From Eopsaltria australis (lineage: Eukaryota; Chordata; Aves; Passeriformes; Petroicidae), in contig JAVTVJ010000047.1 of the NCBI GenBank assembly GCA_034509425.1, positions 310,001 to 374,000 of the forward strand: DNA of 64,000 nucleotides, given 5' to 3'. How positions within the stretch are numbered: the first letter of the stretch is position 1; each line of letters starts with the position of its first letter. Of this stretch, positions 37,849 through 52,131 are shown one piece after another. Below the pieces are notes generated by a model. The model was not told where the DNA came from and made no database searches. It saw only the letters and a list, made by a program, of their open reading frames with translations. Made by a program: the position numbers and the translations under genes.

Positions 37849-40394
37849 AATAGTTTGCTTCCTTGTGAAGGAATTTAGGGCACTACTATCATAGGGACTT
37901 GAATAGTAAATGTGCAACCTAGTAACTTTCTCATGCTCAAATAAAGGATAATTTAGCTTGTAAAGTAAAGAAAGTTTCCAAATGACAGCTGGGACATACG
38001 GATTCTTTATACCTTACAGGTTCCAATGTTTGAACAGCTCACTGTTATTAGATAGGCCTTAAACCCCTCATTCTAAAATAATAATGCTGTTGTGTTCCTT
38101 TGCTTGTTCACCAGTTTGTCTTTAAGAACTGCAATTCACAAGGAGTGAAAACAAGACAGTGTAAGATGATGACAATGATTTTTGCAGAATTTACCCCACT
38201 CATGCCAGGAGCAAGTCTCCACAGCTGGCAGTGGTGATTGAATACAAAGGGAAATGAGGCTCTGTAACTGCATGGATCCTATAAACAAGAGACTAAAAGA
38301 CTTCACCTTGGCTATAATTGGGAAGGGGTTTATTAATACTCCTTATCGGCCTTTGTACTTCACTATCACAAAGCGGTAGATCTTTACAGGGAAAGTGAAT
38401 TTCCTCCTCAGTGAGTTCAAAATACACATTCACATAAAATGGTTTTTCTGAAGTCCTTGAGACAGGCAAATCCACACAGTTGAGAATAACTGCTTCATAC
38501 AACAAAGGGAATTAGCACAAAGAGAAAAGCAGCTGGTTAGGACTGAACTGAGGATTTCAGCAAATTAATTAAGCATTTAGTGAGTCTCCTGATTCCTGTA
38601 TAGACAGCACTTCAGCAAGTCATCAAACTTTCTTGACACCACAAAACAAATCATAACAAAAGCTAGGATCAGAACTCGGAGAGTATTCTGTACAGTTCTG
38701 TTACCTTCACTGAAAATCTAGGTTAAAAAAAAAAAATTGTAAATAAAATGGTTAATGAAATTAATGAAAAAACACTCTGTAACCCATACAAAATGTAGCA
38801 TTTCCTACTCCTAGATTTAAGGTGGAAATCTACAAGCAATATCTAACTGTTATTGAACATCAGATATACCATGAATAGAAAAGAGATACTATTTCACCGT
38901 TTGTTTAAGTTGCTTCAGAGAAAATTGTTAACTGCACTGCAATTTTAAGAAGATGATTCAGGATAAATTTGAATGTTCTGGTGTTTTCATGGCTAGAAAG
39001 ATTCCAATATTATTTTCAAAAAATTAGCAAATGAAGACCTGATGATGTCAAGAAATGACAAAATCCAAACAGAGACAAATTGCTCTCAGATGAAGGTGAA
39101 TCACTTACGGGAAGGAAAGATTTCAATGTTCAGTCTAATGACTTTCCTTCATTTCATTCAATGATCTCTCCCACTGTGTCTTACACTCATCCCTCTCTCA
39201 GAGACATGCTGACAAAGAACAAAGCATGGCAACACACACAGTTGGTTTTGGCTTGTAAATTCTGTAAAAAATAGCAATCTTAATGCATATATTAAAATAA
39301 TTCCTTTTAATGTATCTTATGCGTTTTGCGATTGCAAGAATTCAAACATTAATATGCTTAACCAAGATTATCTCTGCCCATCTTCATCAGCTTTATTCAA
39401 CTGATTTCTATTTCTATAATCCACAAACATACAGACAAAAATTAAAGCGTACTTATGCTATTATCTGTGTAAGACCAAAAAAGAAAGCCAGAGACTTTAA
39501 ATCTCAATTATCATTGCATGTTCTTTTGAAAATGAAACACTAATCGAGTTTGGGCAGCAGTAGAAGATGATAGCATGGCATATCTATAAATTCCTTGCTT
39601 GTCACTGCTCTCAAGCCAGCCATTAATGACACTAACTGGGTGCATTTGGGTGCTGAGGGACACAGACGCCTAGCCCTGGGTTTTGCTTATCCAGCATTCC
39701 TTTTGCTTGCTTCTTTCCTGACGGTTCTCCTAACTGATTATGCTTTATTTGAAACTTTTCCAGGCAAATTCTTCAACCAAGAAGTGGGTGAAGAATCTCT
39801 CTTGGTGCAACCTTTGCTGACAAGTCCCTTAGCTTTTAGTCTCATTCTTTACACCTTTCCTCCCAAATGCATGCAAGACGCATGGAAAGAATCCCTTTAT
39901 TTTCTGGTGCTTTGTTCTTTATCAGTGTGTCTCTGAGACAAAGATGAGTGTGACAAGTAAATCATGAGAAATTGATGATTTTTATTTGTATTTAACTTGA
40001 GTTGAAATTTGTGGATAAATGAAATAAAATAGATGAAATCACACTCATACTTGTGTGTAATAAATGAAATTCAGCATAACTTGTGAATGATCTGCAATAA
40101 ACAACATATAATGCATGTCAATGGATCCTGCAAAATGAATGCATCTAGAAATATGTTCTGAAATGAAAATACACAACAAGAGAGAAAGCTGAGAAATTCT
40201 GAGTGAAGTCCAAAATCAACTTGAGATAGCATGCAATCTGGCCACATGAAAAAAAGTAATCTGGGGTTATGAACATCATCTGACACCTATAGTTCCTTCC
40301 CACAGAATTCTTGTGAACCTCACCAAGCCTATTAAGTTAAACAGGCGACTGTCAACTGTCAACAGGCGTGGTTTCTGAAAAGATCAAGAATCTC

Positions 40395-40570
40395 TTCAGA
40401 AAGGATTTGATTAGAGGGAAACTAAAAATCTGTAAATACTCACAGCTTGGCTAATTATTACTCAATAGGGGAAGCTTGACAATCATTTACAAGTATGTGC
40501 AAGATGTTAATATCGAAGAGGGACATATGGGGGCACAACTAGAAATAATACAATTTAATGAAGACAAAGG
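40395..40570 (+). mobile_element. Possible ancient CR1/L3-like fragment
   Basis: The plus strand translates in places to residues faintly like the end of a CR1/L3 ORF (FRKDLIRGKL, then a KYVQDVNIEEG-like segment), and the DNA resembles the 'ATTTACAA-TATGT-CAAG' section of such elements. No 3' end signature is visible and the match is weak, so this is a tentative assignment. Confidence 0.25.
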
Positions 40571-43500
40571 TGAATATCCAAGCTTACCTAGGCCTAACTA
40601 GGCTGTACTGTAATGACAGTGACAGGTTCCTGAGGTAAGTGTCCCAAGTTACATAATTTCATTATGTGTTTCATTACTGAAACACTGGAAAACACATTGT
40701 GAGGATGTTGACAGGAAGATGGACAGGAAGCCTTAACATATGTGTGTGTTTTTTAACTCTAACTTCATACTGCATTGAAGGAGAACTAATTAAAAAGTGG
40801 TGTTACATCTGAGGGTTTCAAATGACTACTGCAAAGTCTGTTTTCCTGTCATCCTTAAGAACATATGGGGTGGGAAAAATATTTTTAATGTCCTGAAACC
40901 ACTTAAAGAAACAAAATTTTGAATTTCAGTTCAAAGAAAAATTAAGTGTACCTTGGTTCACATTGCCTTTAGATTTTCACTAAAACTAAAAAAAAATGAA
41001 GAATACAGCAGCTGTGTTGAACCAATTTTACTTATGCTATAAACTCAGATTTTTAACTTCTTTTTTGTAATAATCACATGATGATCAGTGTCAACAACAT
41101 ACTTTGCAGTATCAAGAACACACCATGAATAACAAAACAGTGTAAGCTTGACAGAAAACATAGGTTTTTAGACAGTCATCCTTTCATGATGGACTCTCAG
41201 TTCTGTTCATACACTGCAATCACTGTGGCATTGGTCTGTTCCTCATCACAGATGATCACAGCTAAGCTTCCTGTGGATAGCTACCAAAACAAACCCTTTC
41301 CCAGGAAATACTTTGGCAGTCGTACATCCAGCCTCCGTAAGAATGACAGAAAGAATCATCTCACTCAAGGGCAACAGCTTCCATAGTACAACATAGTTAC
41401 ATTTTACATGATTTTGAAGCACATGCCCCAACTATCCCTATGTAGTCTACATTGCTTCACTTTACAAAATGGTTTGTTCTGCATGAACTAAAACTCTGTT
41501 AGAGGAAATTAAAGCTTTTCTCAAGATGTACACCAAAGTCAAGTCAAACTCTTATGGGCATATCAGGATGTGAATCAGCATTTGATCTTTCAGATCTGTG
41601 GAGGCATTTTGTATGGTAGAGGCACTTAGTATAAGGAATAAAATCAGTCCAAGTAAAAATCTCAAAACACAAGAAGAATAGATGTAAGGGCCTCAGTACA
41701 AGCTCCATCCATCCAACAATCCTTTTCTGTTGCACTGATCTACTTGAAGAGCGGGCACACTTACTGTGTGATGAATGACAGGGGTAACAGAGCAAAATTA
41801 ACTATGTTACACTGGCCTTTCAAACCTGTGATCATGAATTTAAAAATTTAGTTGCTAAAATTCTAATCAGTGACTGACATTCTATAAGAATAACTACATT
41901 ACCAAGTAAAAAACGTTACAGCTGTATTAGGAACATTCAGGACTGAAATGTAAAATGAAAACAAAGCCACCTTTAATTGGAGTGGTAAGGCTCATGAAAT
42001 TAAGAGATCCACTTACATAAAAATGCTGTAGATGATCCTTGAATGAAATTAGTCAAAACATATTTAAGATTTCTCATTGCAAATGTATTTTAATCCCAGA
42101 AGCTTCCCACATTAAGGGTTTGGCTTCATACATTCCAAAGCTGTAGCATGTTAAATTCCAATTACTTCATAAAAGGTAGGCAGTGCGTGTACAAAAGATA
42201 CTTGCAACAAAAGACTGCATTATGGTGTGTCTCAAAGCTCATAAAGCAGCTACTACAGTGGACTGTGTCTGATACATCACCACAATCATTCTTCATTTAG
42301 TGTTACTTAGAAATTGATCTTGGTTTGTAAGCAAATTCAGAGAATCCTAATTTGCTTCTAGTAATTCCCATGGGAAAGATGAATAATGTTCAGACTACAT
42401 GTTCCACAGACACCATTCCCTACTGTAGAATTGTGGGAAGAGTAATGAAAACTCTTTTCCTTTTCTCTGAAACAAATTAATTATTTTCTATAAAAATAAA
42501 TAGGAGCTTTCTTCAAATCAGCAACCACCCAAATTCAGGCAGCTGAGCTTAATACACAAATTGGAGCAAAGAGAAGCAGATCTCCTTTAACATGTACATT
42601 TTATTAATGTCTGTCTAAATCATAGAACAGTGTATCTCAAAAGGCATGCAGATTTTTTTACAAATTATGCTTATGTGTGAAGAACCTGCTAACAAGGAAG
42701 TATGCTTCCACATTAATCATAAGGAAATGTTGCCAAGCAAACACAATTTCTTTGTATCTCTAATTTCTGCCACACTGAGAAAGGCTATTTTTAAATCTGA
42801 AATACCTTTAAAGCTATAATCTGCACTGTACATTTCAGTGAGGCACACAGACGTCCAGCTGTGTTAAGATAAGCTTGTTCAGATCTGATCCAATATAGCC
42901 ATAGGAACACAGCACTGCTGCTGGGACAGCCCAAGGAGCCCCAAGGAGGACTGTCCTGACACAAACCATGGCAATGCTCAGCACCCATAAAACATTGTCA
43001 GAACATGACAAATGAAGACTAATAGCTTTCCAGACTTCCTTGCTTCCAACCAGTTCTGAGTCTTCTGAGGTAAAAATAAATCACTTTCTGCTGAGTTCCA
43101 TGCTCTGTGATGCCCTCACTAGGTTACAGCTTCTTGAACCGACTGAAGCAAACCTGAACAAGTAACTCTGATATTTGCCTCTCCCTTAGTTCCAGCATAT
43201 TTCTGGTCATCTTTCTCTGCTGCAGATTTTTCAAAACTATGCAGTGAGTGGATTCCTCAAATGTTCATGGGACTAAAGGAAGGCTTTGTTGTAACCTCCA
43301 GGAACTAATTGATGGCAGCTTACTTGACTGCGGCTCCTCTCTCCTTGGTCTGCCCTCCTGGCTGTAAGTACAAGGTGATGATAAACTTGACCTCTAACTC
43401 CACAGTGAGAGTCCCTTTTTCCCTCCACATATCCTCAACTTTATTTAAATGAAATAAATTAGCATTTAATTAGTACAATTAGCATATAATGAATTTTTAA

Positions 43501-43629
43501 ATACTTATCATAAGAATGGAATCAGTTCGGCTCAGCCTGGAGACATCTGGAAACCTTCCCCAAAAATGATTTCTAAAAGTAACGGTTTTGAAAATGTGCC
43601 ATTTCTGTGGAGGTCACAAGTGGTGCTTC

Positions 43630-43637
43630 TGACGTCA
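43630..43637. promoter_or_regulatory. Perfect CRE octamer TGACGTCA
   Basis: The palindromic cAMP-response element is complete here, in the large GUCY1A2 intron. A TTTAAAA box follows about 21 bases later on the plus strand. CREB-type sites contain CpG and are rarely retained by chance in CpG-poor DNA, but a single octamer is weak evidence. No conserved gene start is seen downstream. Confidence 0.4.
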
Positions 43638-46235
43638 CCTCAGTGCAGTCCCAGAGAGTTTAAAACAGAAGGTAGCATCAAAGCACATGATTTAGCTCAT
43701 TGCTTTTCCACCCAGTTAGCCCTGTGCTGACACCCACAGCTGACAGCACGCTGCAGCAGATCTGGATTACACACAGACAGCAGTGTTCAAACCTTGTTAG
43801 TGAAGTCTCACTGACTCAGTGCCTGGGAAAGGATTTGGGTCAAAGGCAGTGTAGGACAGCAGAGGGCAATGCAAGCTGGTGAGTGGACAGTATGCTGTGG
43901 CATGCTTAGGATGCCTAGATTTAAGAACAGCAATTGGGAAAGGAAGAGGAACCTGTGGCAGTTAAGGGTGTGACACAAGATGAAACACAAGCCTCCTTCA
44001 AGGCATTCACGGGATGGACAATACATATTTATCCATATTGAGCCACGGTGATTTTAAATGCTGTAGCTACCAAATCCTAAAGATTTGGCAAACCAATATG
44101 CCTGAGCACAACCACATGGAGTAAAAGAGAATCTCACTTATAGAAAATGACTTAAAAGAAAAATTCAAGATAAGACAAAAGAACAGGAGAGGAGGAGTGT
44201 GGAGCAAGTGGACCAATGAAAGTTAAGTTTTGGTTTGCCAAGCCCATACTGAAACATGGCAGCAACAGAAAAAGATGCACATCTGTTTTTCATGTACCAG
44301 TAAGGATTCCAGATGTGTCACAGTATCCATGGGAAAACTCTAATTCCTCTAATAGTACTGGGTTATAAAGGTATCAACTTCTGTTAATCCTAACTAATGA
44401 GAGAACACAAGTCACACTGTCATTTTGGAACCTTGTCCAACTAAATTGTCAATATGCTCAGGAAATAGCTGTATCTGGATTATTCATAACATTGTCATGA
44501 GAGTCTAAGACACATCAGGAGATGGACTTAGAAATGTTTGCAAACAGAGTGAATTCAAGTGAATGCTTTACCTAGATGGCAGCCCCACAGTCACACATGC
44601 ACAGACACACACCCCACTGAGGAAGCCACAATTCCAGTTAAGATCTGCTCTTTGCTGGTGTTCTTGGAAAGGAAGCAACAGAAAAACTTGTATCATAGAT
44701 CTCACAGAAATTTCCACAAATGTCAGTGCATTCTACAGCCTGCAGACCTGCTACTCAGTTCACATGCACGCAGAGTTGCTGCTCAGAGGTGTTTTTCCTA
44801 CTGGCTTTTTTCTCCTCTTCCAAATTTGGGGAGGAGAGAGGGAATGTATACAGAGAAAAACGTTCAGGAAGCCACCAGGGTTCCATATTGCTTTCCAGTC
44901 TTCAGAAGACCAAACTAAAAGCAGTCATCTGGTGCCAATTTGGTCATAGCTCCAAACAGAGGCATTTATAACCTATTTTTTTGGAGTTCAGATGTCCACT
45001 AAATATACATGAGATTCTAAGACATTTATTTCTCACCTTCCAATTTCTCTGAAGAACTTTTTGATTCTTCTTGCAAAACATTGTTTAAAGCTTGGATTTC
45101 ATTTTAATATTAGTGTTATGTGGGCTGCGCAACAATGATTCTCGCTGTTGGGGTTAGCAAGAAAAACATTCCATTTTGTACACATTGCATTTTATAAACG
45201 TCTTGCCTGAGAAGCAAAACTAAAAGGACAAAACAATGACAGGCTCAAAAACAGCCATTATCCTATTTGGGGCTTACTGGTACTCTCTCATATGGAGTGT
45301 GGGACATTTACCTTTTTCTAATGTAAGCCATAGAAGCTAAGCTTGGTTTTCCTCACTCCCCTTAAACACTGGCTGCCCTTAATAACTTATTGTCTTACCA
45401 GAAATGCCATCCTAATCTATTAAAAAATAAACCATAAAAACAAATGCATCTTACAGTAAAGCTTGGATTATTATGAGCAAAATATTTCACCAAAAACAAA
45501 CAAAAAAACCAAAACCTCAGGTGGCTCTTCTTACAGACCTGTCAGAACCAGCAGCAAGCATGACATACACCTACCTCACACTTCTAAGTGAAGGGAAGTG
45601 AAACCCTACATTACCACTATCCAGGATGCAATGGTTAGCCTCACTGAAAACCACACTGGAAACTCTGAACTGTCTTATAGCTTGCAGTTTGTAGAGCGTG
45701 GCTCCCTAAGTTTGTGAAGACATAACTGGAGAGACAGTTCTACTATGAAAACAGCCTCTCTCCATTCTGAAAAAGGTACATTTGCAAACAATCACTTTGA
45801 TTCTGAATGGCTGTTCATTTCTTTTTAGTCATCAACAATCAGACCAAAAAACTTATTCAGTGTGTTCACAAGGGAACAGATCTTAGCAAAATTAATCTCA
45901 TCTCCTGTAAACAATAGCCTTCGTGTGTGAACAAGAGTAGGCTTTATTATTTAGCTATTTGCCATTCATTCTCATGCCTCAAAAGCTTTTCTTCTGTCCA
46001 GAGAGCAAGAACACCACATAATTTAGGTAACCAACACATACAATGAAACAAATGGCAAACATCAAGGAAGAGCTCATGAAAAACAAAAAGGCTAAAAATT
46101 CTTTGGCAAATGCTCAAAACTAATGAAAGCTCTGAGAACAGAATAAGGATGTTACAGTGTCCTCAGTATTTTTATGACTAGCAATTTCATAAGCTTCCTA
46201 TGGGTCTGCTGAGGAAGAAATGGCAATGTATAAAC

Positions 46236-46352
46236 AAACAATGAGGACATGGTCTAGTGGTGGACTTGGCAGTGCTGAGATAATGGTTGGACTTGACAAT
46301 CTTAAAGGTCTTTCCCAACCTAAACAATTCCATAATTCTATGATTCTATCCT
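46236..46352 (+). mobile_element. CR1 LINE 3'-end fragment with terminal octamer repeat
   Basis: The sequence carries GGTCTAGTGGTGGACTTGGC, then GTTGGACTTGACAATCTTAA, AGGTCTTTCCCAACC and a tail of ATTCTATGATTCTAT. This is the canonical CR1 3' end, including the short ATTCTATG terminal repeat. It is plus-oriented and truncated to the last 115 bp or so. Confidence 0.95.
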
Positions 46353-46524
46353 ATAAAAACCTGTAGGGTAACCACATTGGAATAGATACCATGATCTCAA
46401 TCATAGCAAACAGAATTTTTCTTGCTTTTGTTATCTGAGCTATCCTAGCTATTAAATATGTCATTCCTTCAGAAAAAGGAGTTGACATTTAGCTGTGACT
46501 AGGAACAGGCAATAAATTAGATAA

Positions 46525-46605
46525 GAATGTAAGAACAAATGTACTGAATCAGACCAAAAGACCATCTAGTCCAGTACTGAGGCCTTGGAAGCAGACATAA
46601 CAGAG
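46525..46605 (+). mobile_element. Old CR1/L3-type LINE fragment
   Basis: The stretch AATGTAAGAACAAATGTACT, GAATCAGACCAAAAGACCAT, CTAGTCCAGTACTGAG matches a pattern ('GGATCAGACCAAAGGTCCATCTAGTCCAGTATC') that recurs in reptile and bird CR1-type elements. Its extent beyond about 46605 is unclear. It differs from the younger avian CR1 ends nearby, so it is probably an older family. Confidence 0.6.
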
Positions 46606-48387
46606 AGCCCAGTATGCAGTGGATAGCACCCTGGAGACAAATGGGGTTAAATGAAGGATTCACTGAAGCTTTTAAAGATTTTTTCTCGTTAGGATAGAGA
46701 AAAGGTTCCAGGGAGTAATCATGCTTTGTTCTCATCGAAGTTTAAGAAAAGTGAAACTGTAAATTTGAACATCAAATAGCTTCCTAAGAGACATGAAGTT
46801 TTGTGATAAACACATACAGAAATAAACCCCCAAAGTTTAAACTCCATGTCATCTTTAATTTTTACCTTTGAAAAAGTCATTACTCACAGTGAAAAGGAGA
46901 CTGATATTTTGGAGTTAGAAATAATGAAACTTTCTTCATCCTACAAAAACACCTTGTACATGCTAAAATTAGCATGAATTAAAATTAAATTATTTAGTGC
47001 TTCAGAGTTTATATAGGAAAGGGGTCACTAATTTTCATGTTGTCTTGGTGAATATAAGCTAAGAATAACCACCATGAGCAAATTCTTGAAGCTAAATAGA
47101 TTTGTAATATAGAGAAGAAACTGTTCAGTCTTTCTATGTTTATATCCCTTTCAGTATCTATAGACTGATAGAAATGACAACTTCTCCTCAGAAAATCCAA
47201 GTCTGTACAAAGGGAGCCAAATGCAAAAAATTTTCTACTCAAGTAAAAGGACTTGAGTTTAGCTCCCAAATCACTTACATGTACAAATTGCAATTAGCTA
47301 ACCAGGTTTGCAATTATAAACCCAAGGCTGTATTTGATTAAATAAACAGGCATTTTAGTCAAAATACACGTTCTTTAAGTTCAAGCAACCAGTGTGCTGT
47401 GAGATGACCACATTTTCAGAACATTATAAGAAATGTGCAGTAACCAAGTAGTAAAGATGTCCTAAACAACCAGGTCTGTAAACTTGAAGAGATAAAAAAA
47501 TATACACAGATGCAAACTGGAATCACAAATAAATAAAATATCAAAGTCCTATAACCAGGGACTATAAATACAACTTTTTGAGGGCACTATCTGCTTTAAA
47601 GTTTGGAGTGTGTAGTGGTTTTCATTGTCCTACTTGAGATACCCTCCAGATGCCTGATTTTCAGATCACAAAGCTCAATTATTTTCTGACTATCATAACA
47701 CTTTAACATCACAGCATTTATTTAAAAATTCCCACAGAATCACCTATTGGAGTAACAGGGAAATATATGTGTCATTTCATATAATATATTTGCTGTCAGT
47801 GTCATAGATCAACCAAGAAAAAGAAAAAAGTTCTTGAAGTTAAAGTTTTGTAACAGTCTGCTCCTTTTAAGTAAATCATATTGATGTTCCCAAAGGAAAC
47901 AATAACTCTAATTTTGCAGTGCTGTTTGTGGCTACAGAGTGGGCGCCACTATGCAGAAATGACAGTAGTAAAGCAGTAACAACAGCAATGAGTCCCTTTC
48001 TCAAAGAACTGTATGGCAGTTAAAAAATCTCCCTATTTTTAAGGTTCTTTTTCTTCTGGTAAAGGTTTTTACTAATTTTTTTCATCCATTTTTTAAAATG
48101 CAGCACAAATGGACCTACTACTAAGTAAGTTGTCACAGAAAGAAAAACAGGTATTCTACAGAGAGATGATAGAAAAGACAAATTTTCAGAAAGGCACAGA
48201 GGGATTTAATTACCCACTTTCCATTAAAATTTTTGTAAGAAGTGTCACTACTGCTACAGAAAAGTGAAAATACACGCTGTTGTAAAGAACATATTATGTC
48301 TCCCAGATGAACATCAAATTTTAACAATATAAACATATCATCACATTACCTGGGCCAGAATAACTAAAGAGCTCAGTAAAGTCTGGA

Positions 48388-49062
48388 TCTGCGTGGGTGG
48401 GAAGCAGCCTTGCTGAAAGGGATCTGGGGTCCTGGTGGGCAGGCTGGCAGGGTCAGCCGGGCACTGCTGCAGCTACAAAGGCACACTGGATCCTGGGCTG
48501 CCTCTTGGGCATCGCTGGCAGAGATGGAGACATCATTGTCCCACTCTGCTCAGCCTTTGTCAGGCTGCCCCAGAGCACCGTGCCCAGTGCTGGCCTCACT
48601 GCTCAGGAAAGACACTGATGAACTGGAGTGTCCAAAGGAGAAACACAAAGATGATCACAGGGCTGGAGAACCTGCCCTGTGAGGGAAGCCTGAAGGAGTT
48701 GGGCCTTTTCTCCCTGCAGAAGAGACACCTAAGGGAGGAAACTCATCACAGTATTCCAGTACTTAAAGGGCAGCTTCAAACAAGACAGAAAGTCTCAGGG
48801 GACACATGGGCATCACAAGGGGTGACAGGTACAACTTCCACCAGGAGAGGTTTGTATCTCAACATAAGAAAGAAATTTTTTACCGTGAGAACAATCAATC
48901 ACTAGAACAACATCCCTAGGGATGTGGTGGAGTCACCATCAGTGGAGGTGTTCTAGCTGCCATTGTTAGAACAATAATGTCACCTGGGCACAAAAAGTTG
49001 GATCGGATGATCTGAGATCCATTCCAACCTCAAAGGTTGCTCTATGATTTTGTGACTTTTGA
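48388..49062 (+). mobile_element. CR1 LINE, 5'-truncated, plus orientation, ORF2 remnant
   Basis: This copy of about 670 bp begins inside the ORF2 C-terminal region. The translation contains SLAERDLGSWWAG, WILGCLLGIA, and later LGLFSLQKRHLREETH- and GLYLNIRKKFFTVRTINH-like residues, all typical of CR1 reverse transcriptase C-termini. It then continues through the 3' UTR (GATGTGGTGGAGTCACC, ATCCATTCCAACCTCAAAGG) to a degraded terminal repeat near CTATGATTTTGTGA. Several stops and frameshifts make it inactive. Confidence 0.94.
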
Positions 49063-52000
49063 TACACTTTGTTTTAATCGGTTTTTGTAATTTTAGGTAA
49101 TAAAATAATTGTGAAGGCTTTAACGAGTATTAGAATATTTAGCTAAATGTCAAGAATTATCTTACTCTAGGAAAACTGTACCTTAGCAATAAATTTCCAG
49201 GGCCTTTTGCTTTATGGCATGGAGATTTTGCAGGAGGGAAAAATGGGATCTCAGAAATGCATCTCTTCCCATCTTCCTTCTCAGGGTTATTCTTTTCCTG
49301 GAATGAAGCTGCAAAGCTAGACAAAAATCAGGTCTTCCTTCAGGATAATGATCACTTTGACCCCTCCAAGTTTTGCCAAGAAGAGAAATCCTTGTACATT
49401 CTAATCCAATTTTCGTTATGCCACCTTCCCCTTTCATTTTATTGATGCAATCAAATAGGTCACATAGCAGGACTGAACATCCTCAGATTATTTGTGCCTT
49501 GTTTCCCCTCCTCCTCCATTCAAAACTAATGTTTTTGACTCTCCTCTCATTTTTAAAATACTAAAGCAAAACCAAAATCCAATATAAATATGGAGATTGT
49601 TTTGCTAAAAACAAAGTTCAGATTATTCAATATAAAGTCTCTGAAAAGGATTATTTGCACTGAATTACTTTTACCCTAGTTTAGACTTAAAGGAAGTATT
49701 TGAACAAAAAAGGCTGTTGCAAATTCCTCTGAAGTATTGGCATTTTTTCCAAAATACTCTATGTCTCATATGAAAGGAAGCTGAAATACCATGAAACATT
49801 TAGTTTATGGATTTATTTATGACAGGAAATGCATTCTTCCTTAGGGAATTAAACTATTCTGAAACTGTTTAACAATGTTGCTGAACTTGTCAGCTTCAAA
49901 CAGAAGGCCAAGTATAATCCCCCAGCATCCACCCCCCATCTGAACTGTTCACTCAAATATAGCACAGTGTAATGACTCACTGTTTAGCTCAGAATAATGA
50001 CAACAGTTATGCCATAGAGTTTTTTAACTGGTGCTAAAACTGCAGACTTTGACTTTTCTTCTCTGAACTGTGCATGTTGGAGAGAAAGGGAGAAGCCAAG
50101 TAGCAAATTGCCCTTAACAAATGCACTTTTTTCTTCTTAAACTTGCAGAGCAGATGCTGGCAGCTGCTTCTAAAAATGCTGTAACTGTGGATGCTAGAGT
50201 AGTGAGCCAGATCTGCATAAAGGTTAACATTTCAACAGGATTACCCAGTGGGGCTGAGGAAGACACTGATCACACACAGGCAGCTCCTCTGGGACTCAAT
50301 GCAAGGCTCTGCTTGCAATCCAGGGTCAGGAAAGAGAAGGACAACTGAGGTGCTCCTCCTCGCAACATCCTCACAACAAAAGCTTTGCATCTTTCCACCA
50401 CTGAGCATAATCCTCCCAGAAAAACTACATTAAAGGGACAAGAGAACTAATAGGTCCTGAAGAGGAGAACTATGGCCTTCAAATGTGTAACGGAAGTCAT
50501 ACAGCATAAAACACTGCAGGCAGCTCAGCCCTATTTTCTTTTGCTTTTTGTATTTCCAGCTGCACCTTATCCAAACCTACTAAAACAGTAGCAGACAAGG
50601 GAGAGGGAAGAAGGAACAGATGGGACGAGGCTTGATCTTGAATTTTTCTCCAGGCTGCATCTGGATGAAAGAAGGAGCTATGTTAGCACTGTCACCTAGC
50701 CCATGGACACCCAAGCTGCATTTCCAGGAGGATGTGTTACTTTTGCACACTGGAAGGCTGCTGCAGGTATAACACCATCTCTTTCTTCTAGGGGAGGGTC
50801 AAACCAAAGGACAAAGTAGATTTGCCCTATACACTGCCAAAACCTACAATTTAAGGTACACTGTGACTCCAGACAAAGTAAACCATTTGGATTAGGTGAC
50901 TAAACTGTTGAGAGAGAGACAGAAACTGGGTATCAGTGATTTAATGGTAGTTCCAAAACAACAATATTGTCCAGTTTAGAAAAGACAAGGTACATAACTG
51001 AGATTACAACAGTAAATAAATATCACTACTACTGGACAGAATAGGCTTCCTTATTTTCAAGCAGGCAGACCACAAAGCAGGTGCTGACAGCTTGGTCACT
51101 GAAGGGATAGGCAAAAGCTGTAGCAATGCAGCACAGGGCAGCAGCTGCCTGACAGCATCTCAGCAGCTGGAAACACAGACACTGAGGTATAATCGCCTCT
51201 ACAGCTTCAAAGGGCATGGCATTTTCATCTCTGCATCTCCCTCTGAGGCCTCCGGGATCACCTGTGCCTATTAGCTCAGTGAGGTATCAATTCAAGCCTA
51301 GCATTTTCTGGTCATGCTTACTGAATAAAAGCCAATCAAGCACTATTTTTATTTCAATCTGTGCTTGTTTCTCAGTGTATTACTGCTTCTCTTCTGTGAG
51401 TCCTTGTATTCTCATATCACTACTTTCTAAAATTTTTGTGTGATGTTTTTCATCTCTTCTCCATCTCAGGAGGTAAGAAAAATTACTCTTGTAGTACAGT
51501 GGAAACCTGACTTTTTAATTTTTATATGACAGAAGACATACCAATGGAAGAAGAGAACACACATTTAGGACTTAGGAGAAATAAAATTTCAGCACTCAGC
51601 TACCCTGGATTCCCTAGCCCAATTCTTTAAATATTCATGAATTATTTCAAATTTTATGTTCCTATTATATATAAACATATAACATCATTGTACATGCTGT
51701 AATTCTGACTTTAGATTTTTGTCCATTCTTCCCTTCAAAAAGATGCAACAATATCAACCTCTTGTCTACACATTACATTTCTATTTACACATACATTTCT
51801 ATCTAGAAATGCTGTCTACACCACAGATTTAATTATTTATTCACCTGGTGGGTTGTGTTTCTATTGTTACTATTGCTTCCTTTTGGTCTGAATAAAGAGT
51901 CAATGTACAATAATAACAAGAGAAAATTGCAGCTTCAGCATGGGAGTCCTCCACTGTCTGTAACAGTCAAACACAGAATGGCAGCTGCAAAAAATATCCA

Positions 52001-52113
52001 AACCCAAGCCCAGGGGCAAAACCATATCACACGATATCCTAGATAAATGAGAATGCAGAGGTCTTTTTCTTCATAAAGAACAAAAGTTCAATGCTTTACT
52101 CTCTATAAAGTTT

Positions 52114-52131
52114 TGGGGGCTTTTTCCCCCA
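52114..52131. other. Short hairpin TGGGGG / CCCCCA
   Basis: Six complementary bases on each side flank a six-base loop (CTTTTT). This is a GC-rich mini-hairpin in AT-rich intron sequence, probably incidental. Confidence 0.6.

Noticed and set aside
39595..39936. A 113-codon plus-strand open frame with hydrophobic stretches
   Set aside because: There is no known domain, no splice or promoter support and no neighbouring exon. Hydrophobic runs arise readily from T-rich DNA.
42800..43000. Possible solo LTR
   Set aside because: I found no TG...CA ends with a target-site duplication and no polyadenylation signal in the proper place.
44559..44971. Three overlapping plus-strand open frames of 83 to 128 codons
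   Set aside because: They overlap in different frames, none has a recognisable motif, and no exon-like pattern of splice sites joins them to anything.
48435..48905. A 156-codon plus-strand open frame
   Set aside because: It is a mixed-frame remnant of a CR1 ORF2 end, not a host gene.
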